Shown here one piece after another: positions 18,629 through 26,363 of a DNA stretch of 64,000 bases. Position 1 is the stretch's first letter, and each line of letters opens with the position of its first letter. This stretch comes from Candidatus Aramenus sulfurataquae (GTDB lineage Archaea; Thermoproteota; Thermoprotei_A; Sulfolobales; Sulfolobaceae): NCBI GenBank assembly GCA_000565255.1, contig ASRH01000001.1:186001-250000 (forward strand), given 5' to 3'. The position numbers and the translations under genes are program-made. The notes under the pieces were generated by a model. The model worked only from the letters and a program-made list of their open reading frames with translations. It was not told the origin of the DNA and did no database searches.

Positions 18629-20116
18629 TTACTGAATTACCTGAAAAGATTTAATCTTATTTGCCAACAACTCAACCTCTTTTGGAATCTCAATGCTGTC
18701 TATTCTCGTCACAATATCGCTAAGCGACGACCTGATTAGCGAGTAATCTAGTCCTCTTTTTCTTAGAACGTTTATCAGCCACCTCAAATTGTCCTCCTTT
18801 CCCAGGTCCTTTAGCTCCTTGTCGTCAGGGTATATACCAAAGGTTTTTAGGGCCTCAAGTATCCCGGTCTTGCTATAGAACGACTCTACCTCCCTCCCTA
18901 AAGGGATGCACCGATCTCCTACCGAGGGATCTAACTTGTCGCAGAGACCTAGGAATATGACGTCCAGTTTGAGTATGTCCCTCAACTTCAGCCACGACTG
19001 TAGCTCTAGGTCCGTCTTGACGCTATAAATCGATATCCCGTTGTACTCTGGGTTTACGTTTAGCCTCTTCAACCAGTTGGAGATAGCGTTGGGGTCTGCG
19101 TATTCGTTGCACAGTATAATGGTCTTACTGAAAAGGAGGTCGCTTATGCGCACCTTCAGTATACTCAACAAGCTCCTTAAGCTTTCTGATGGAAGAACGG
19201 ATATAGCCTTAGAATAGGAGGAGTTCCTCCTCAACACAATGTAATTATCAACGTCGCTAGACACTATAAAAGGAGAATGGGTAGTTAAGAAGACTTGTAA
19301 TGTCTTTGCATCCGTCCAGCTCTTTAGTAGTTTCACTACCTTGTACTGAAGGGTAGGGTGCATGTTGACTTCCGGTTCCTCTATTAGGAGGATCTTGTTA
19401 CCGCTTAGCCAAATAACAAATAGAATTAGGATAACCCTCTGGAAACCGCTGGCCGCCAGATCTATGTATATTGGAAGGTTATACACGTTCAGGACGAGCT
19501 TTCTTGAGTCCCATATCTCCATTCCCTTTATCTCTGGTATCGTAACGCTAACCAAGTTTACGAAATCGTACCAGTACTTCCTCAAGTTTATGGGAGACCT
19601 GCTTATCTCCACTAGCCTTTTCATTATGTTATCAAAATACTCCTGGTCGAATATGGGCACGTACTCTATCTGCCCAGAGGCGTAGCTCAACAGTTTCCGC
19701 ACGTCGTCTAGTCCCTCTTTAGAGGGTACCGTCCCATTTACCTTTAGGGTATCCAGATCCCACTCTACGTAACCGTTTACGTACCTCAGCTTGTTGACTA
19801 TTTCAATGGTCATTGGTTGGATCTTTCCGGTTACCTTCTCCACTTCCTGCTCCGAAAACTGTAATTTGCCTCCAAGAAATATCGGCTTAGACGTGTCGTA
19901 ACTCTGCCAGAGCAACACAAACTCTTGGTTCCTGTCCTCGGCTGACCTCTTCTCTATCCCTGCGGTCAAATTCTTCACGAAGACGTAAACGGCAGTCAAC
20001 AGGTTAGTCTTTCCGTAACCGTTGAAACCAAGGATGACGTTAAACCCGCCCAGGGACGAAAGATTGACGTCAGAGAGGCTACGGAAGTTATTGGTGTAAA
20101 ATTCCAGTAATCTCAA
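18629..20116 (-). CDS. OLD/RecF-like ABC-type ATPase with degenerate C-terminal domain
   Basis: The 495-residue protein begins with NNFRSL and Walker A GFNGYGKT (about residues 29-36). A signature-like GFQRVILILFV and Walker B LLIEEPEVNMHPTLQ are followed by the switch LTTHSPFIVSSD. This is the ATPase half of OLD or RecF-like proteins. The last 170 residues sit where OLD proteins carry a TOPRIM nuclease, but the expected Glu and Asp-x-Asp motifs are replaced (IILCNEYADPNAI), so nuclease activity is doubtful. TTG start. Related ATPases act in phage defence or repair; the role here is unknown. Confidence 0.75.
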   Translation of the reverse strand: MRLLEFYTNNFRSLSDVNLSSLGGFNVILGFNGYGKTNLLTAVYVFVKNLTAGIEKRSAEDRNQEFVLLWQSYDTSKPIFLGGKLQFSEQEVEKVTGKIQPMTIEIVNKLRYVNGYVEWDLDTLKVNGTVPSKEGLDDVRKLLSYASGQIEYVPIFDQEYFDNIMKRLVEISRSPINLRKYWYDFVNLVSVTIPEIKGMEIWDSRKLVLNVYNLPIYIDLAASGFQRVILILFVIWLSGNKILLIEEPEVNMHPTLQYKVVKLLKSWTDAKTLQVFLTTHSPFIVSSDVDNYIVLRRNSSYSKAISVLPSESLRSLLSILKVRISDLLFSKTIILCNEYADPNAISNWLKRLNVNPEYNGISIYSVKTDLELQSWLKLRDILKLDVIFLGLCDKLDPSVGDRCIPLGREVESFYSKTGILEALKTFGIYPDDKELKDLGKEDNLRWLINVLRKRGLDYSLIRSSLSDIVTRIDSIEIPKEVELLANKIKSFQVIQ

Positions 20117-20131
20117 TATTACTCACTACCG

Positions 20132-20166
20132 AAGACTCTTCTCGGTGATATAATATAACCATTGGC
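20132..20166 (-). promoter_or_regulatory. Probable promoter of the ABC-type ATPase gene
   Basis: The minus strand reads GGTTATATTATATC at 20149-20162, about 35-45 bp before the TTG at 20116, giving a TATA candidate with a short leader. A direct half-palindrome GAAGACTCTTC (20134-20144) between the TATA box and the start could be an operator. Confidence 0.35.
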
Positions 20167-20227
20167 ACGCTAAGATACGTTGTTTCTCTATAATAGAAAA
20201 AAAGACAGTATTATCAGTCCAAAATCT

Positions 20228-21007
20228 TTAAAAAGTACACCTAGTTATGCCTCCATCTACTGGAATGATCGCACCAGTAACGTAGGTGGACAGGCTAGAG
20301 GCCAAGAAGAGTATAACGTTAGCTACTTCCTCAGGCTGTGCCATCCTGGCCATAGGTATCTCCTTTGTTATCTCAGCAATCACTTCCTCTTCCTTCTTCC
20401 CTTGCCTCCTGGCCCTGTCCTTCACAAGTTGGTCAACGCGTTCCGTTAACGTCCAACCAGGCATTATCCCGTTGACTAGTATTCCGCGTGGAGCCAACAA
20501 CTTGGAGGCGGATTTTATCAGCCCCGCCAAGGAAAGTCTAATAACGTTTGAGAGATCCAAGTTGTCGATGGGCTGTCTTAACGTCATGGAGGTGGAAAGT
20601 ATTATCCTTCCTCCGCTCCTCATGTACTTAACAGATTCCCTAATTGCCACAACGGCGCTCATGAGAAGTAACTTGAAACCCTCTTCCCAGTCATTGTCAG
20701 AGAGCTCTAGAAAATTTCCAGGCTTAGGGCTGCCGGTAACGTATGCAAGTACGTCTATTCCTCCAAGAATATCATTGGACTTCCGCACCAAGTTGATTAC
20801 TTCATCCACTGAAGTGAGGTCTGCCTTGACGTAATGAACCTCTCCTATTTCCCTTAACTTGGAGTAGGCCTCCTTTAGTTTATTTTCATCATGTGAAGAA
20901 ATGACGACCCTAGCCCCTTCCTCTAGAAACCTCTTTGCGGTTGCATAGCCTATTCCCCTACTTGCTGCTGTTACTATTACCCTCTTGTTCCTTATTCCCA
21001 AGTCCAT
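20228..21007 (-). CDS. Short-chain dehydrogenase/reductase
   Basis: A 259-residue classical SDR. The N-terminus has VIVTAASRGIGYAT for cofactor binding and the C-terminus has the usual IPVDGGIT ending. The catalytic region is atypical: STSMTLRQPIDNLDLSN replaces the Ser-Tyr-x3-Lys order, with no Tyr-x-x-x-Lys visible. It may therefore be a divergent or inactive SDR. ATG at 21007 is preferred over TTG at 21016. It overlaps the end of the uracil-DNA glycosylase gene by 50 bp, in the same direction. Confidence 0.8.
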   Translation of the reverse strand: MDLGIRNKRVIVTAASRGIGYATAKRFLEEGARVVISSHDENKLKEAYSKLREIGEVHYVKADLTSVDEVINLVRKSNDILGGIDVLAYVTGSPKPGNFLELSDNDWEEGFKLLLMSAVVAIRESVKYMRSGGRIILSTSMTLRQPIDNLDLSNVIRLSLAGLIKSASKLLAPRGILVNGIMPGWTLTERVDQLVKDRARRQGKKEEEVIAEITKEIPMARMAQPEEVANVILFLASSLSTYVTGAIIPVDGGITRCTF

Positions 21008-21602
21008 TTTTATCAAAGAAACTATCGATGGTAACTCTTTTTGAGCTTATCCGCCTGCCCAAGGTATCAAAGTCCTCCTCAAGTACCCTTTTCAGCCTAG
21101 GATTGTAAAGCGCGGCAGCTGGATGATACGTAGGGAAGACTAAGACATTGAGGTCCCTCCAGTCGTAAAACCTTCCCCTTACTCTCGAGATCTTTACGTC
21201 CTTGACACCGATCTTTCCTAAAATGTAAGAGGTAGAATGGTTTCCCAAAGTAACTATTACCTTTGGTTTTATGAGAGCTATTTGAAGGTCTAGATAGGGG
21301 GAACAAGCAGTGATCTCTTCCTCGTCAGGATCGCGGTTGTTTGGAGGCCTACACTTTACGAGATTTGTAATGTAGACCTTGTCCCTGTCTAACCCTATTC
21401 TCTTAAGCAACTGGTCTAGAAGTTTTCCCGCTGATCCCACAAAGGGCCTCCCAGTCTCGTCTTCAGTTGCACCAGGGGCTTCCCCAATTATCATAACGTC
21501 AGAGTGCGGGTTCCCCTCTCCTGGGACAGCGTTTCTCCTAGTTAACGAGAGCTTACATTTCTTACAAGCTCGTATAGTTTTAGCCAGCTGGTCTATATCC
21601 AT
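20958..21602 (-). CDS. Family 4 uracil-DNA glycosylase (4Fe-4S)
   Basis: The 214-residue protein has all family-4 marks: CKKCKL near the N-terminus plus two later cysteines (VKCRPPNNRDP and ITACSPYL) to bind a 4Fe-4S cluster, the catalytic GEAPGATEDETGRPFVGSAG, and FPTYHPAA near the C-terminus. It removes uracil arising from cytosine deamination, which is fast at high temperature. Its 3' end runs 50 bp into the SDR gene. Confidence 0.93.
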   Translation of the reverse strand: MDIDQLAKTIRACKKCKLSLTRRNAVPGEGNPHSDVMIIGEAPGATEDETGRPFVGSAGKLLDQLLKRIGLDRDKVYITNLVKCRPPNNRDPDEEEITACSPYLDLQIALIKPKVIVTLGNHSTSYILGKIGVKDVKISRVRGRFYDWRDLNVLVFPTYHPAAALYNPRLKRVLEEDFDTLGRRISSKRVTIDSFFDKNGLGNKEQEGNSNSSK

Positions 21603-21619
21603 GCTCTTTCCCCCAAGAA

Positions 21620-21680
21620 TGCAGTCAGCCTATCGACCCTGTCTTCACACTATTCGGTCTATGTCGGCTTCATCACTTGT
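21620..21680 (-). ncRNA. Candidate box C/D guide sRNA in the 89-bp gap before the UDG gene
   Basis: On the minus strand the core 21675-21624 reads: box C GTGATGA, then AGCCGACATAGA, D'-like CCGA, C'-like GTGTGAA, then a guide ending GGTCGATAGG, then box D CTGA. The 52-nt core matches the compact size of archaeal C/D sRNAs. The first guide is complementary over nine bases to ATGTCGGCT, a universally conserved 23S rRNA segment next to the peptidyl-transferase centre. The second guide would pair with CCTATCGACCCTGT, whose presence in this organism's rRNA I cannot check. It sits between two coding genes of the same strand. Confidence 0.65.
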
Positions 21681-21691
21681 ACCCCGCCCGG

Positions 21692-22213
21692 CTAGGATCC
21701 TTCATTCCCGCGTATATGCGTGTCAGGACCAGGTAGGGAGCGGGGCACTCTAGATTTTTTGTACAATCTATAAAATCTATAAAGTAGGAGAATTAAGACT
21801 ATCTGCCCCAGATCGAGTTGCATTGACGTAGCTCCGTCGTATTTTATCTCCATAAAGAAGGGAATAAGGGTGATCGTCGGTTTCCACACGTACCATATGA
21901 GGTAATAGTTTATGTAATTCAGAATCACAAAGGATATCCCTGAAGCGTCGACTATGACATTGTAGAAGACGTTTTCAGCCCCCCAAAACAGTATAGCTGA
22001 TACCAAGAATACCATGAGGCTTATGAATGCGGAGAACGAGAAACCAACTGGGATTCCCAAGTCATAGTATCCTCCGTCGTATGGGTAGACCTTAGGTTCA
22101 TCTAGTGGGACAAGTGGGGCTAACATTACCGAAAATAGGAATACTATAATGCTGGCAACAGTAACGTAGATGTAGTAAGTTCCTAGACTCACTTTGCTTT
22201 CTCTTCCGTCCAT
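21692..22213 (-). CDS. Uncharacterised four-helix membrane protein
   Basis: A 173-residue protein with about four hydrophobic helices (residues 12-34, 55-80, 85-112 and 128-147) and a short basic cytoplasmic tail. A tyrosine-rich outside loop (YPYDGGYYDLG) joins the first two helices. No family recognised. It ends 12 bp before the candidate C/D RNA and is divergent from the 97-codon gene at 22254. Confidence 0.6.
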   Translation of the reverse strand: MDGRESKVSLGTYYIYVTVASIIVFLFSVMLAPLVPLDEPKVYPYDGGYYDLGIPVGFSFSAFISLMVFLVSAILFWGAENVFYNVIVDASGISFVILNYINYYLIWYVWKPTITLIPFFMEIKYDGATSMQLDLGQIVLILLLYRFYRLYKKSRVPRSLPGPDTHIRGNEGS

Positions 22214-22253
22214 GACAACACTTTATACATTGATTGTATAAAGAGTTTTTCAA

Positions 22254-22547
22254 ATGTCCAATACAGAGTTCTTTAAGCTCCAAGACCTCATACTTAAGAG
22301 AACCTCACTAGAAAAGGTAAAGATACACTTGGAGAGCAGAAAGGAGAGGACTGTATATAGCTGGATTGCTTCGGAGCTAAAGGAGTTCGTGAAGACGAAG
22401 GACGATATCTTTAGACCTTACATTGACAAAATCCTCGAAGGGATAAGGACTGAAGACTACGAGAAAGTGCTCGAGGGAGTAAACGCTAGCATAGCGTTGC
22501 TGGACAAAAAAATTGACGAAATGTATAAGAGAATGGCTAACTCATAG
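22254..22547 (+). CDS. Uncharacterised 97-residue helical protein
   Basis: A charged, all-helical small protein with no cysteine, no membrane segment and no recognised family. It ends in a heptad-like segment (ASIALLDKKIDEMYKRM) that could form a coiled coil. Good start at ATG 22254, 40 bp from the divergent gene. It overlaps the convergent TSUP gene by 6 bp. Confidence 0.65.
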   Translation: MSNTEFFKLQDLILKRTSLEKVKIHLESRKERTVYSWIASELKEFVKTKDDIFRPYIDKILEGIRTEDYEKVLEGVNASIALLDKKIDEMYKRMANS

Positions 22548-23420
22548 GTGGTTTATTAACTGGAAAAGCCCTCCGATACTATTATACATCATGTAGAGGG
22601 CTACTGCGACAATAATTACCGCAAATATCTTCCTTAGTAACCCTCTTGGCATCTTAGAAGCTACAGATGCCCCAGCGTAACCGCCAATAATCCCTCCGAC
22701 AAGGTACAGTACACTAATTACTGGGTAAACGTAACCGGAGAAGCTATACGAAATTGCAGACGTGACCCCAAAAGTTCCCACTGCTATAAGAGAGGTTCCT
22801 ACAGCCTTTACCATACACATTCCAGTGCTGAAAAGCAACCCTGGAACTACTAGGAACCCACCACCTATACCGAAATAGCCTGAAGCAAACCCCACTAAGA
22901 ACCCTGCAGGTATAACTTTCTTGAGAGATACAGAGGACATGAGAGAGGAGAAGTTAAGTCCCTTGTTCAGCTGCTGATCCTCCGTCCGGCTTACGATCTT
23001 CCCTTCTCTCTTCTGCCTAAGCATCATATAAGCGACCACTATCATGAGGATACTGAAAAAGAACAGCAAAGACTGCCCTGGCGTGATCTTGTCTAGTTCA
23101 GTCCCCACAAAAGCCCCAACTATACCTGGTATGGTGAATACGATCCCTGGTCCCACTCTTACGTTTCCTCTCTTAAAGTGCATGTAACTGTTAATGTAAG
23201 CGTTTAAACCCACTGCAAGGGCCGTGGTTCCTATTGCAACGTGATCAACGTAGCCGGTCTCACTGGAAGGCACGGAGTAATAGAGACCTACAAAGTAGAG
23301 GAGTAAAGGTATGGCGAGTATAGAACCGCCTCCTCCAATAAGGCCTAGACTGAAACCGACTAGAATTCCTGATATAATAGATAATACGTACTGTATTGGA
23401 GTTAGCTCTAAGACTACCAT
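22542..23420 (-). CDS. TSUP (TauE/SafE) family anion permease
   Basis: A 292-residue membrane protein made of two homologous halves. Each half has the family glycine-rich motif: GLIGGGGSILAIPLLLYFVG in the first and GIGGGFLVVPGLLF in the second. About eight helices are seen. Members export sulfite, sulfoacetate or thiosulfate-like anions, or take up sulfur compounds, which would suit a sulfur oxidiser. An inverted repeat just upstream of the ATG may regulate it. Confidence 0.88.
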   Translation of the reverse strand: MVVLELTPIQYVLSIISGILVGFSLGLIGGGGSILAIPLLLYFVGLYYSVPSSETGYVDHVAIGTTALAVGLNAYINSYMHFKRGNVRVGPGIVFTIPGIVGAFVGTELDKITPGQSLLFFFSILMIVVAYMMLRQKREGKIVSRTEDQQLNKGLNFSSLMSSVSLKKVIPAGFLVGFASGYFGIGGGFLVVPGLLFSTGMCMVKAVGTSLIAVGTFGVTSAISYSFSGYVYPVISVLYLVGGIIGGYAGASVASKMPRGLLRKIFAVIIVAVALYMMYNSIGGLFQLINHL

Positions 23421-23428
23421 GTGACGTA

Positions 23429-23450
23429 TTTTTAATTTAAAAATTAAAAA
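23429..23450. repeat. Perfect inverted repeat upstream of the TSUP gene
   Basis: Two 10-bp arms (TTTTTAATTT and AAATTAAAAA) separated by AA lie 9 bp before the TSUP start codon. All bases are A or T, so it may be both the TATA region and an operator. Confidence 0.6.
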
Positions 23451-23570
23451 GTTTCTGTATAATAAAAACTTCCCCTATTGCCCTATAATCTCCTCATCTC
23501 TTCTCTTTGGAGAACCTCCTTGTTTAGCAAAATCTTTTACAGTAGATGTAAATATACGTACTCATGTTTA

Positions 23571-23593
23571 ATTGACGAAAAAGCTACGTCAAT
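23571..23593. promoter_or_regulatory. Inverted repeat upstream of the DtxR-like gene, candidate operator
   Basis: Perfect arms ATTGACG (23571-23577) and CGTCAAT (23587-23593) flank a 9-bp spacer, 15 bp before the TATA box of the regulator gene. The 23-bp dyad fits a dimeric winged-helix regulator, so autoregulation is plausible. The remainder of the 219-bp divergent gap is AT-rich with no gene. Confidence 0.5.
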
Positions 23594-23607
23594 CCTTTGC
23601 AGGTTAA

Positions 23608-23615
23608 GTTTAAAT
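23608..23615 (+). promoter_or_regulatory. TATA box of the DtxR-like regulator
   Basis: GTTTAAAT is centred 28 bp before the ATG at 23640, predicting a leaderless mRNA and supporting that start. Confidence 0.5.
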
Positions 23616-23639
23616 CGAATCCAGACTAATTTATTCACA

Positions 23640-24038
23640 ATGAAAATATCCCATAGAGAGCTACAGTACCTCCTTGTAATCAAAAAGTACAACGATCAGG
23701 GTATGCCAGCCCGTCTAAGTAACATAGCGAAGGACGTAGAGGTCAGCCCAGCCAGTGCTTATGAGGAACTCAACCACCTTAGCGAAAAGGGTATGATAAC
23801 AAAGAAGAGCAGAAGTGAAATCTGGATTACCAAGGAAGGATTAGATTACATACTTAGGGCGATCAAGGCTCATAGAGTCATAGAGTCCTTCTTAGTAAAG
23901 TTGGGAATGGACAAGGACGAGGCATGCAAGTACTCCAAGCAGTTTGACCTTATGGTTCCGGAGGAAATAGTAGAGAGGCTTTACGAGTTCTTGGGGAAAC
24001 CAAAGAACTGTCCTCACGGTGACGCAATACCGCAGTGA
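23640..24038 (+). CDS. DtxR/MntR-type metal-dependent transcription regulator
   Basis: A 132-residue protein with an N-terminal winged helix (LSNIAKDVEVSPASAYEELNHLSEKGMI) followed by a helical dimerisation and metal-binding part with HRVIESFL, the DxxC-like DEACKYSKQFD and CPHGD near the C-terminus. These match the DtxR/MntR core, which senses Mn2+ or Fe2+. The open frame continues upstream to 23478, but the TATA box fixes the start at 23640. Confidence 0.85.
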   Translation: MKISHRELQYLLVIKKYNDQGMPARLSNIAKDVEVSPASAYEELNHLSEKGMITKKSRSEIWITKEGLDYILRAIKAHRVIESFLVKLGMDKDEACKYSKQFDLMVPEEIVERLYEFLGKPKNCPHGDAIPQ

Positions 24039-24088
24039 GTGTTTTAGACTTCGTTTAAACTTATAATAAGCGCGTACTGTCTTAGATT

Positions 24089-24955
24089 ATGGATAACGCA
24101 ATTACAGCCCTAGTAACCCCATTCGACGACAAGGAGAACGTAAATCTCGACTCCCTCAGGAACGTTATAGAGTTTAACGAGAAGAGGGGAATTTCGTCTT
24201 TTTGGGTTCTCGGCACAACAGGAGAGTTTAACATGCTCTCCCAGCAAGAAAAGATCTCAGTAGTGAGGGCGGCCAGGGAATTCACAAAGGGTAAAATATA
24301 CGCTGGTGTGAACGAGAATTCCCTTTCAAACTCATACGTCCTCCTAAAAGAGTACGTTAACATCGGCGTGGATGCTGTGTTCTCAGTGCCTCCGATTTAC
24401 CATAAACCAGGGAAAAAAGGGCTAATTGACTACTACGAAGCTTTGTCGAAGCCAGGTATCCCGGTCTACGTTTATAATATCCCATCTTACGTGGGCTACT
24501 CTATAGATCTAGAGACCTTGGAAAAGCTCGTCTCAGAAGGAATTATCAGCGGAATGAAGTACACAACGTCGGACTTAGACTCATTAATAACCTATACCTT
24601 GAAGTTAAAGGAAGTGGACAAGAACTTCAAGGTGTTCATAGGAAGCGATACCCTAATACTCCCTGCATTAATGTACGGCGGAGACGGTGCGGTTTCGGGG
24701 ATAGCGAACTTCGCCCCTGAAATAATCTCCAACATTTTCTCAAAGTACAATGAAGGTAACTACAAGGAGGCGCTTAAGTATCAACTGATGGCAGTTAAAC
24801 TTAACGAGGCTATAAAGCTTTCCGACTATCCCTCTGGGATAAAGATAGCGTTGAGGTATAGGGGTCTCTTCGTAGGCAGAACAAGGGCTCCACTGGAAGA
24901 GAATATAACTGCGGAATCTGCCATATATAACGTCTTAAAGGAACTAAACTTGTGA
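24089..24955 (+). CDS. DHDPS/KDG-aldolase superfamily lyase
   Basis: A 288-residue (beta/alpha)8 class I aldolase. GTTGEF is the substrate-carboxylate motif, YNIPSYVG carries the catalytic tyrosine, and the lysine in GMKYTTSD forms the Schiff base. Relatives are 2-keto-3-deoxy(phospho)gluconate aldolase, dihydrodipicolinate synthase and N-acetylneuraminate lyase. Nearby genes give no pathway, so substrate stays open; a sugar-acid aldolase is the likeliest in this lineage. A TATA element (CTTATAATAAG, 24060-24070) precedes the ATG by about 24 bp. Confidence 0.85.
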   Translation: MDNAITALVTPFDDKENVNLDSLRNVIEFNEKRGISSFWVLGTTGEFNMLSQQEKISVVRAAREFTKGKIYAGVNENSLSNSYVLLKEYVNIGVDAVFSVPPIYHKPGKKGLIDYYEALSKPGIPVYVYNIPSYVGYSIDLETLEKLVSEGIISGMKYTTSDLDSLITYTLKLKEVDKNFKVFIGSDTLILPALMYGGDGAVSGIANFAPEIISNIFSKYNEGNYKEALKYQLMAVKLNEAIKLSDYPSGIKIALRYRGLFVGRTRAPLEENITAESAIYNVLKELNL

Positions 24956-25000
24956 TGATATCGATGTAGGTTGAGCGGTGAGATCAGTATCCCCGGCTGA
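24952..25000 (+). ncRNA. Candidate box C/D guide sRNA overlapping two convergent gene ends
   Basis: The plus strand has box C GTGATGA (24952-24958), a 12-nt spacer, D'-like TTGA, C'-like GTGAGAT, a 12-13 nt guide and box D CTGA (24997-25000). Total 49 nt, a typical archaeal size. The guide next to box D can pair with CCGGGGATA, part of a universally conserved 23S rRNA stretch beside the peptidyl-transferase centre. The RNA begins on the stop codon of the aldolase gene and ends inside the 3' end of the opposite gene, so it probably comes from processing of the aldolase mRNA. Confidence 0.6.
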
Positions 25001-25607
25001 TAGGAATAGCAATAAAAGTTACACTCTCTCCGAACTTCCCTGTTGTCCATACAGGGATTAGGAGCATAGAGCCGGAAGGGATGTTCTTGGAAATCTGTAG
25101 TTCTAGTTCTATCACAGTCGAGTTATTTAACAGATACTCGTGGATGGAGAGGATTTGATACAGAGAAGAGTTATAACCTATGTAGACGTCCCGTATACCC
25201 CTTGCGTAGACGTCTACATAAGCCAGTAGTGAGGAATTTTCCCAGCTTAACTTGTCCAGCTTGGCATAAAGCAAGGGGAAAATCACCGTATTGCTTGAAC
25301 CTAACCACTCTCCTTCATCATCTGGACCCATGTAAACATATGCAGAAAAGTATACCGTGTTATTCCCGTAATATAAGGTAACGTTAGTATAATTTACTGA
25401 GTAATAAGTATAAATAAAGTCATCTTGTCCGTAAATGCCACTATACTCTTTCTCAACTACGGGCTCGTGCTCCGTGCTTAAATATACTGAGGGCATTGAA
25501 ATGTATTGGGTAGGGCGCTTAGAAAAGATAGCGCTAGAAGTAAGGGAGACGTAGGCAAGCCCTATAGCCAATAGAACACCAGCAGCCACCATTAGGAGAG
25601 TCTTCAC
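24984..25607 (-). CDS. Secreted or membrane-anchored protein of unknown function
   Basis: A 207-residue protein with an N-terminal hydrophobic helix (LLMVAAGVLLAIGLAYV) that is either signal peptide or anchor. The rest is beta-rich with tyrosines and several Asn-X-Ser/Thr sequons, as expected outside the cell. No family recognised. GTG start at 25607. It shares a promoter region with the divergent membrane regulator, and that regulator plus the small membrane protein after it may form one functional group. Confidence 0.65.
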   Translation of the reverse strand: MKTLLMVAAGVLLAIGLAYVSLTSSAIFSKRPTQYISMPSVYLSTEHEPVVEKEYSGIYGQDDFIYTYYSVNYTNVTLYYGNNTVYFSAYVYMGPDDEGEWLGSSNTVIFPLLYAKLDKLSWENSSLLAYVDVYARGIRDVYIGYNSSLYQILSIHEYLLNNSTVIELELQISKNIPSGSMLLIPVWTTGKFGESVTFIAIPISRGY

Positions 25608-25629
25608 ATAATACCCTTTCGATATTACG

Positions 25630-25640
25630 TTTATATATAT
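25630..25640. promoter_or_regulatory. Divergent TATA region
   Basis: TTTATATATAT lies 28 bp from the GTG of the minus-strand gene and about 32 bp from the ATG of the plus-strand gene, and is nearly symmetric, so it can serve either direction. Confidence 0.45.
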
Positions 25641-25669
25641 TTATTCCGTATACTATATTCTAGATCTTA

Positions 25670-26086
25670 ATGACGCCCGCTGAATACGAGGGACTTTACG
25701 GAACTAGGAAGAAGATCTACTATTACATTCTAAGGCAAAGGAAGCCTGTCCCGCTTAAAAAGATACAAAGGGACCTAAATTTGAGTTCCCCATCGTTGGT
25801 GCAATATCACTTGAAAAAATTACTGGAAGAGGGACTGGTGAAAGAAACGCAAGAGGGCTACGTGGTGTCTAAGGTAGTTCTATCAGATTACGTTAGAATA
25901 TCGAACCACTTGATACCAGTTTCCGCTTTCTTCGCCTCCTTTTTTATCACGGCGTTGATGCTCCTTTTGACCTTCCTCTACAAGTACCCGCTGGCTTCGG
26001 AAATCTTTTCTGCGATAGTTATTTCAATATCTGCCGTCCTGTTTGCCCAAGACGTGATAAGAAAATACAAAGAAATTAAACTCTAG
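25670..26086 (+). CDS. Membrane-bound winged-helix regulator
   Basis: A 138-residue protein with an N-terminal ArsR-like winged helix (residues 12-65; LKKIQRDLNLSSPSLVQYHL is the recognition unit) and two C-terminal membrane helices (AFFASFFITALMLLLTFLY and FSAIVISISAVLFA). Sulfolobales use such one-component membrane regulators, for example ArnR of the archaellum. The target is unknown; the divergent secreted-protein gene is the obvious candidate. Confidence 0.75.
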   Translation: MTPAEYEGLYGTRKKIYYYILRQRKPVPLKKIQRDLNLSSPSLVQYHLKKLLEEGLVKETQEGYVVSKVVLSDYVRISNHLIPVSAFFASFFITALMLLLTFLYKYPLASEIFSAIVISISAVLFAQDVIRKYKEIKL

Positions 26087-26363
26087 TAACGTAATAATAG
26101 AGGAGAATTACCACTGAAGCGGTAAGTATAGCCATACCCAATGAAGGGTACACGTAGATAGGATTTCTATCACTGCTCCACAAGCTGAAGGCCACAGTGT
26201 CTGTCACGCTCACTAAAACTAGAAGTACGGATATCACTACTAACACGAGGGAAATCTTTCCTTTAAGTTCCCTCCTTAGGCGGCTAAACTCCACCAAAAT
26301 GAGGGAAGCGAAAATCGCAGATATCACTGAAAGAGCAATGTGAATGTACCATAGTTCAAACAT
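26076..26363 (-). CDS. Uncharacterised three-helix membrane protein
   Basis: A 95-residue protein consisting of about three membrane helices joined by short basic loops (EFSRLRRELKGK). No family recognised. ATG at 26363 is preferred to TTG at 26372 because a TATA-like CTTAAAAG lies 26 bp upstream. It overlaps the convergent regulator gene by 11 bp. Confidence 0.6.
   Translation of the reverse strand: MFELWYIHIALSVISAIFASLILVEFSRLRRELKGKISLVLVVISVLLVLVSVTDTVAFSLWSSDRNPIYVYPSLGMAILTASVVILLYYYVTRV

Noticed and set aside
20286-20834. 182-codon frame opposite the SDR gene
   Set aside because: Serine- and leucine-rich antisense shadow; the SDR has the cofactor motif and conserved C-terminus.
21680-21756. 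Possible degenerate tRNA with arms ACCCCGC and GCGGGGC
   Set aside because: No T arm, anticodon arm or proper D arm could be found; the bases are better explained by the end of the membrane-protein gene and the C/D-type RNA.
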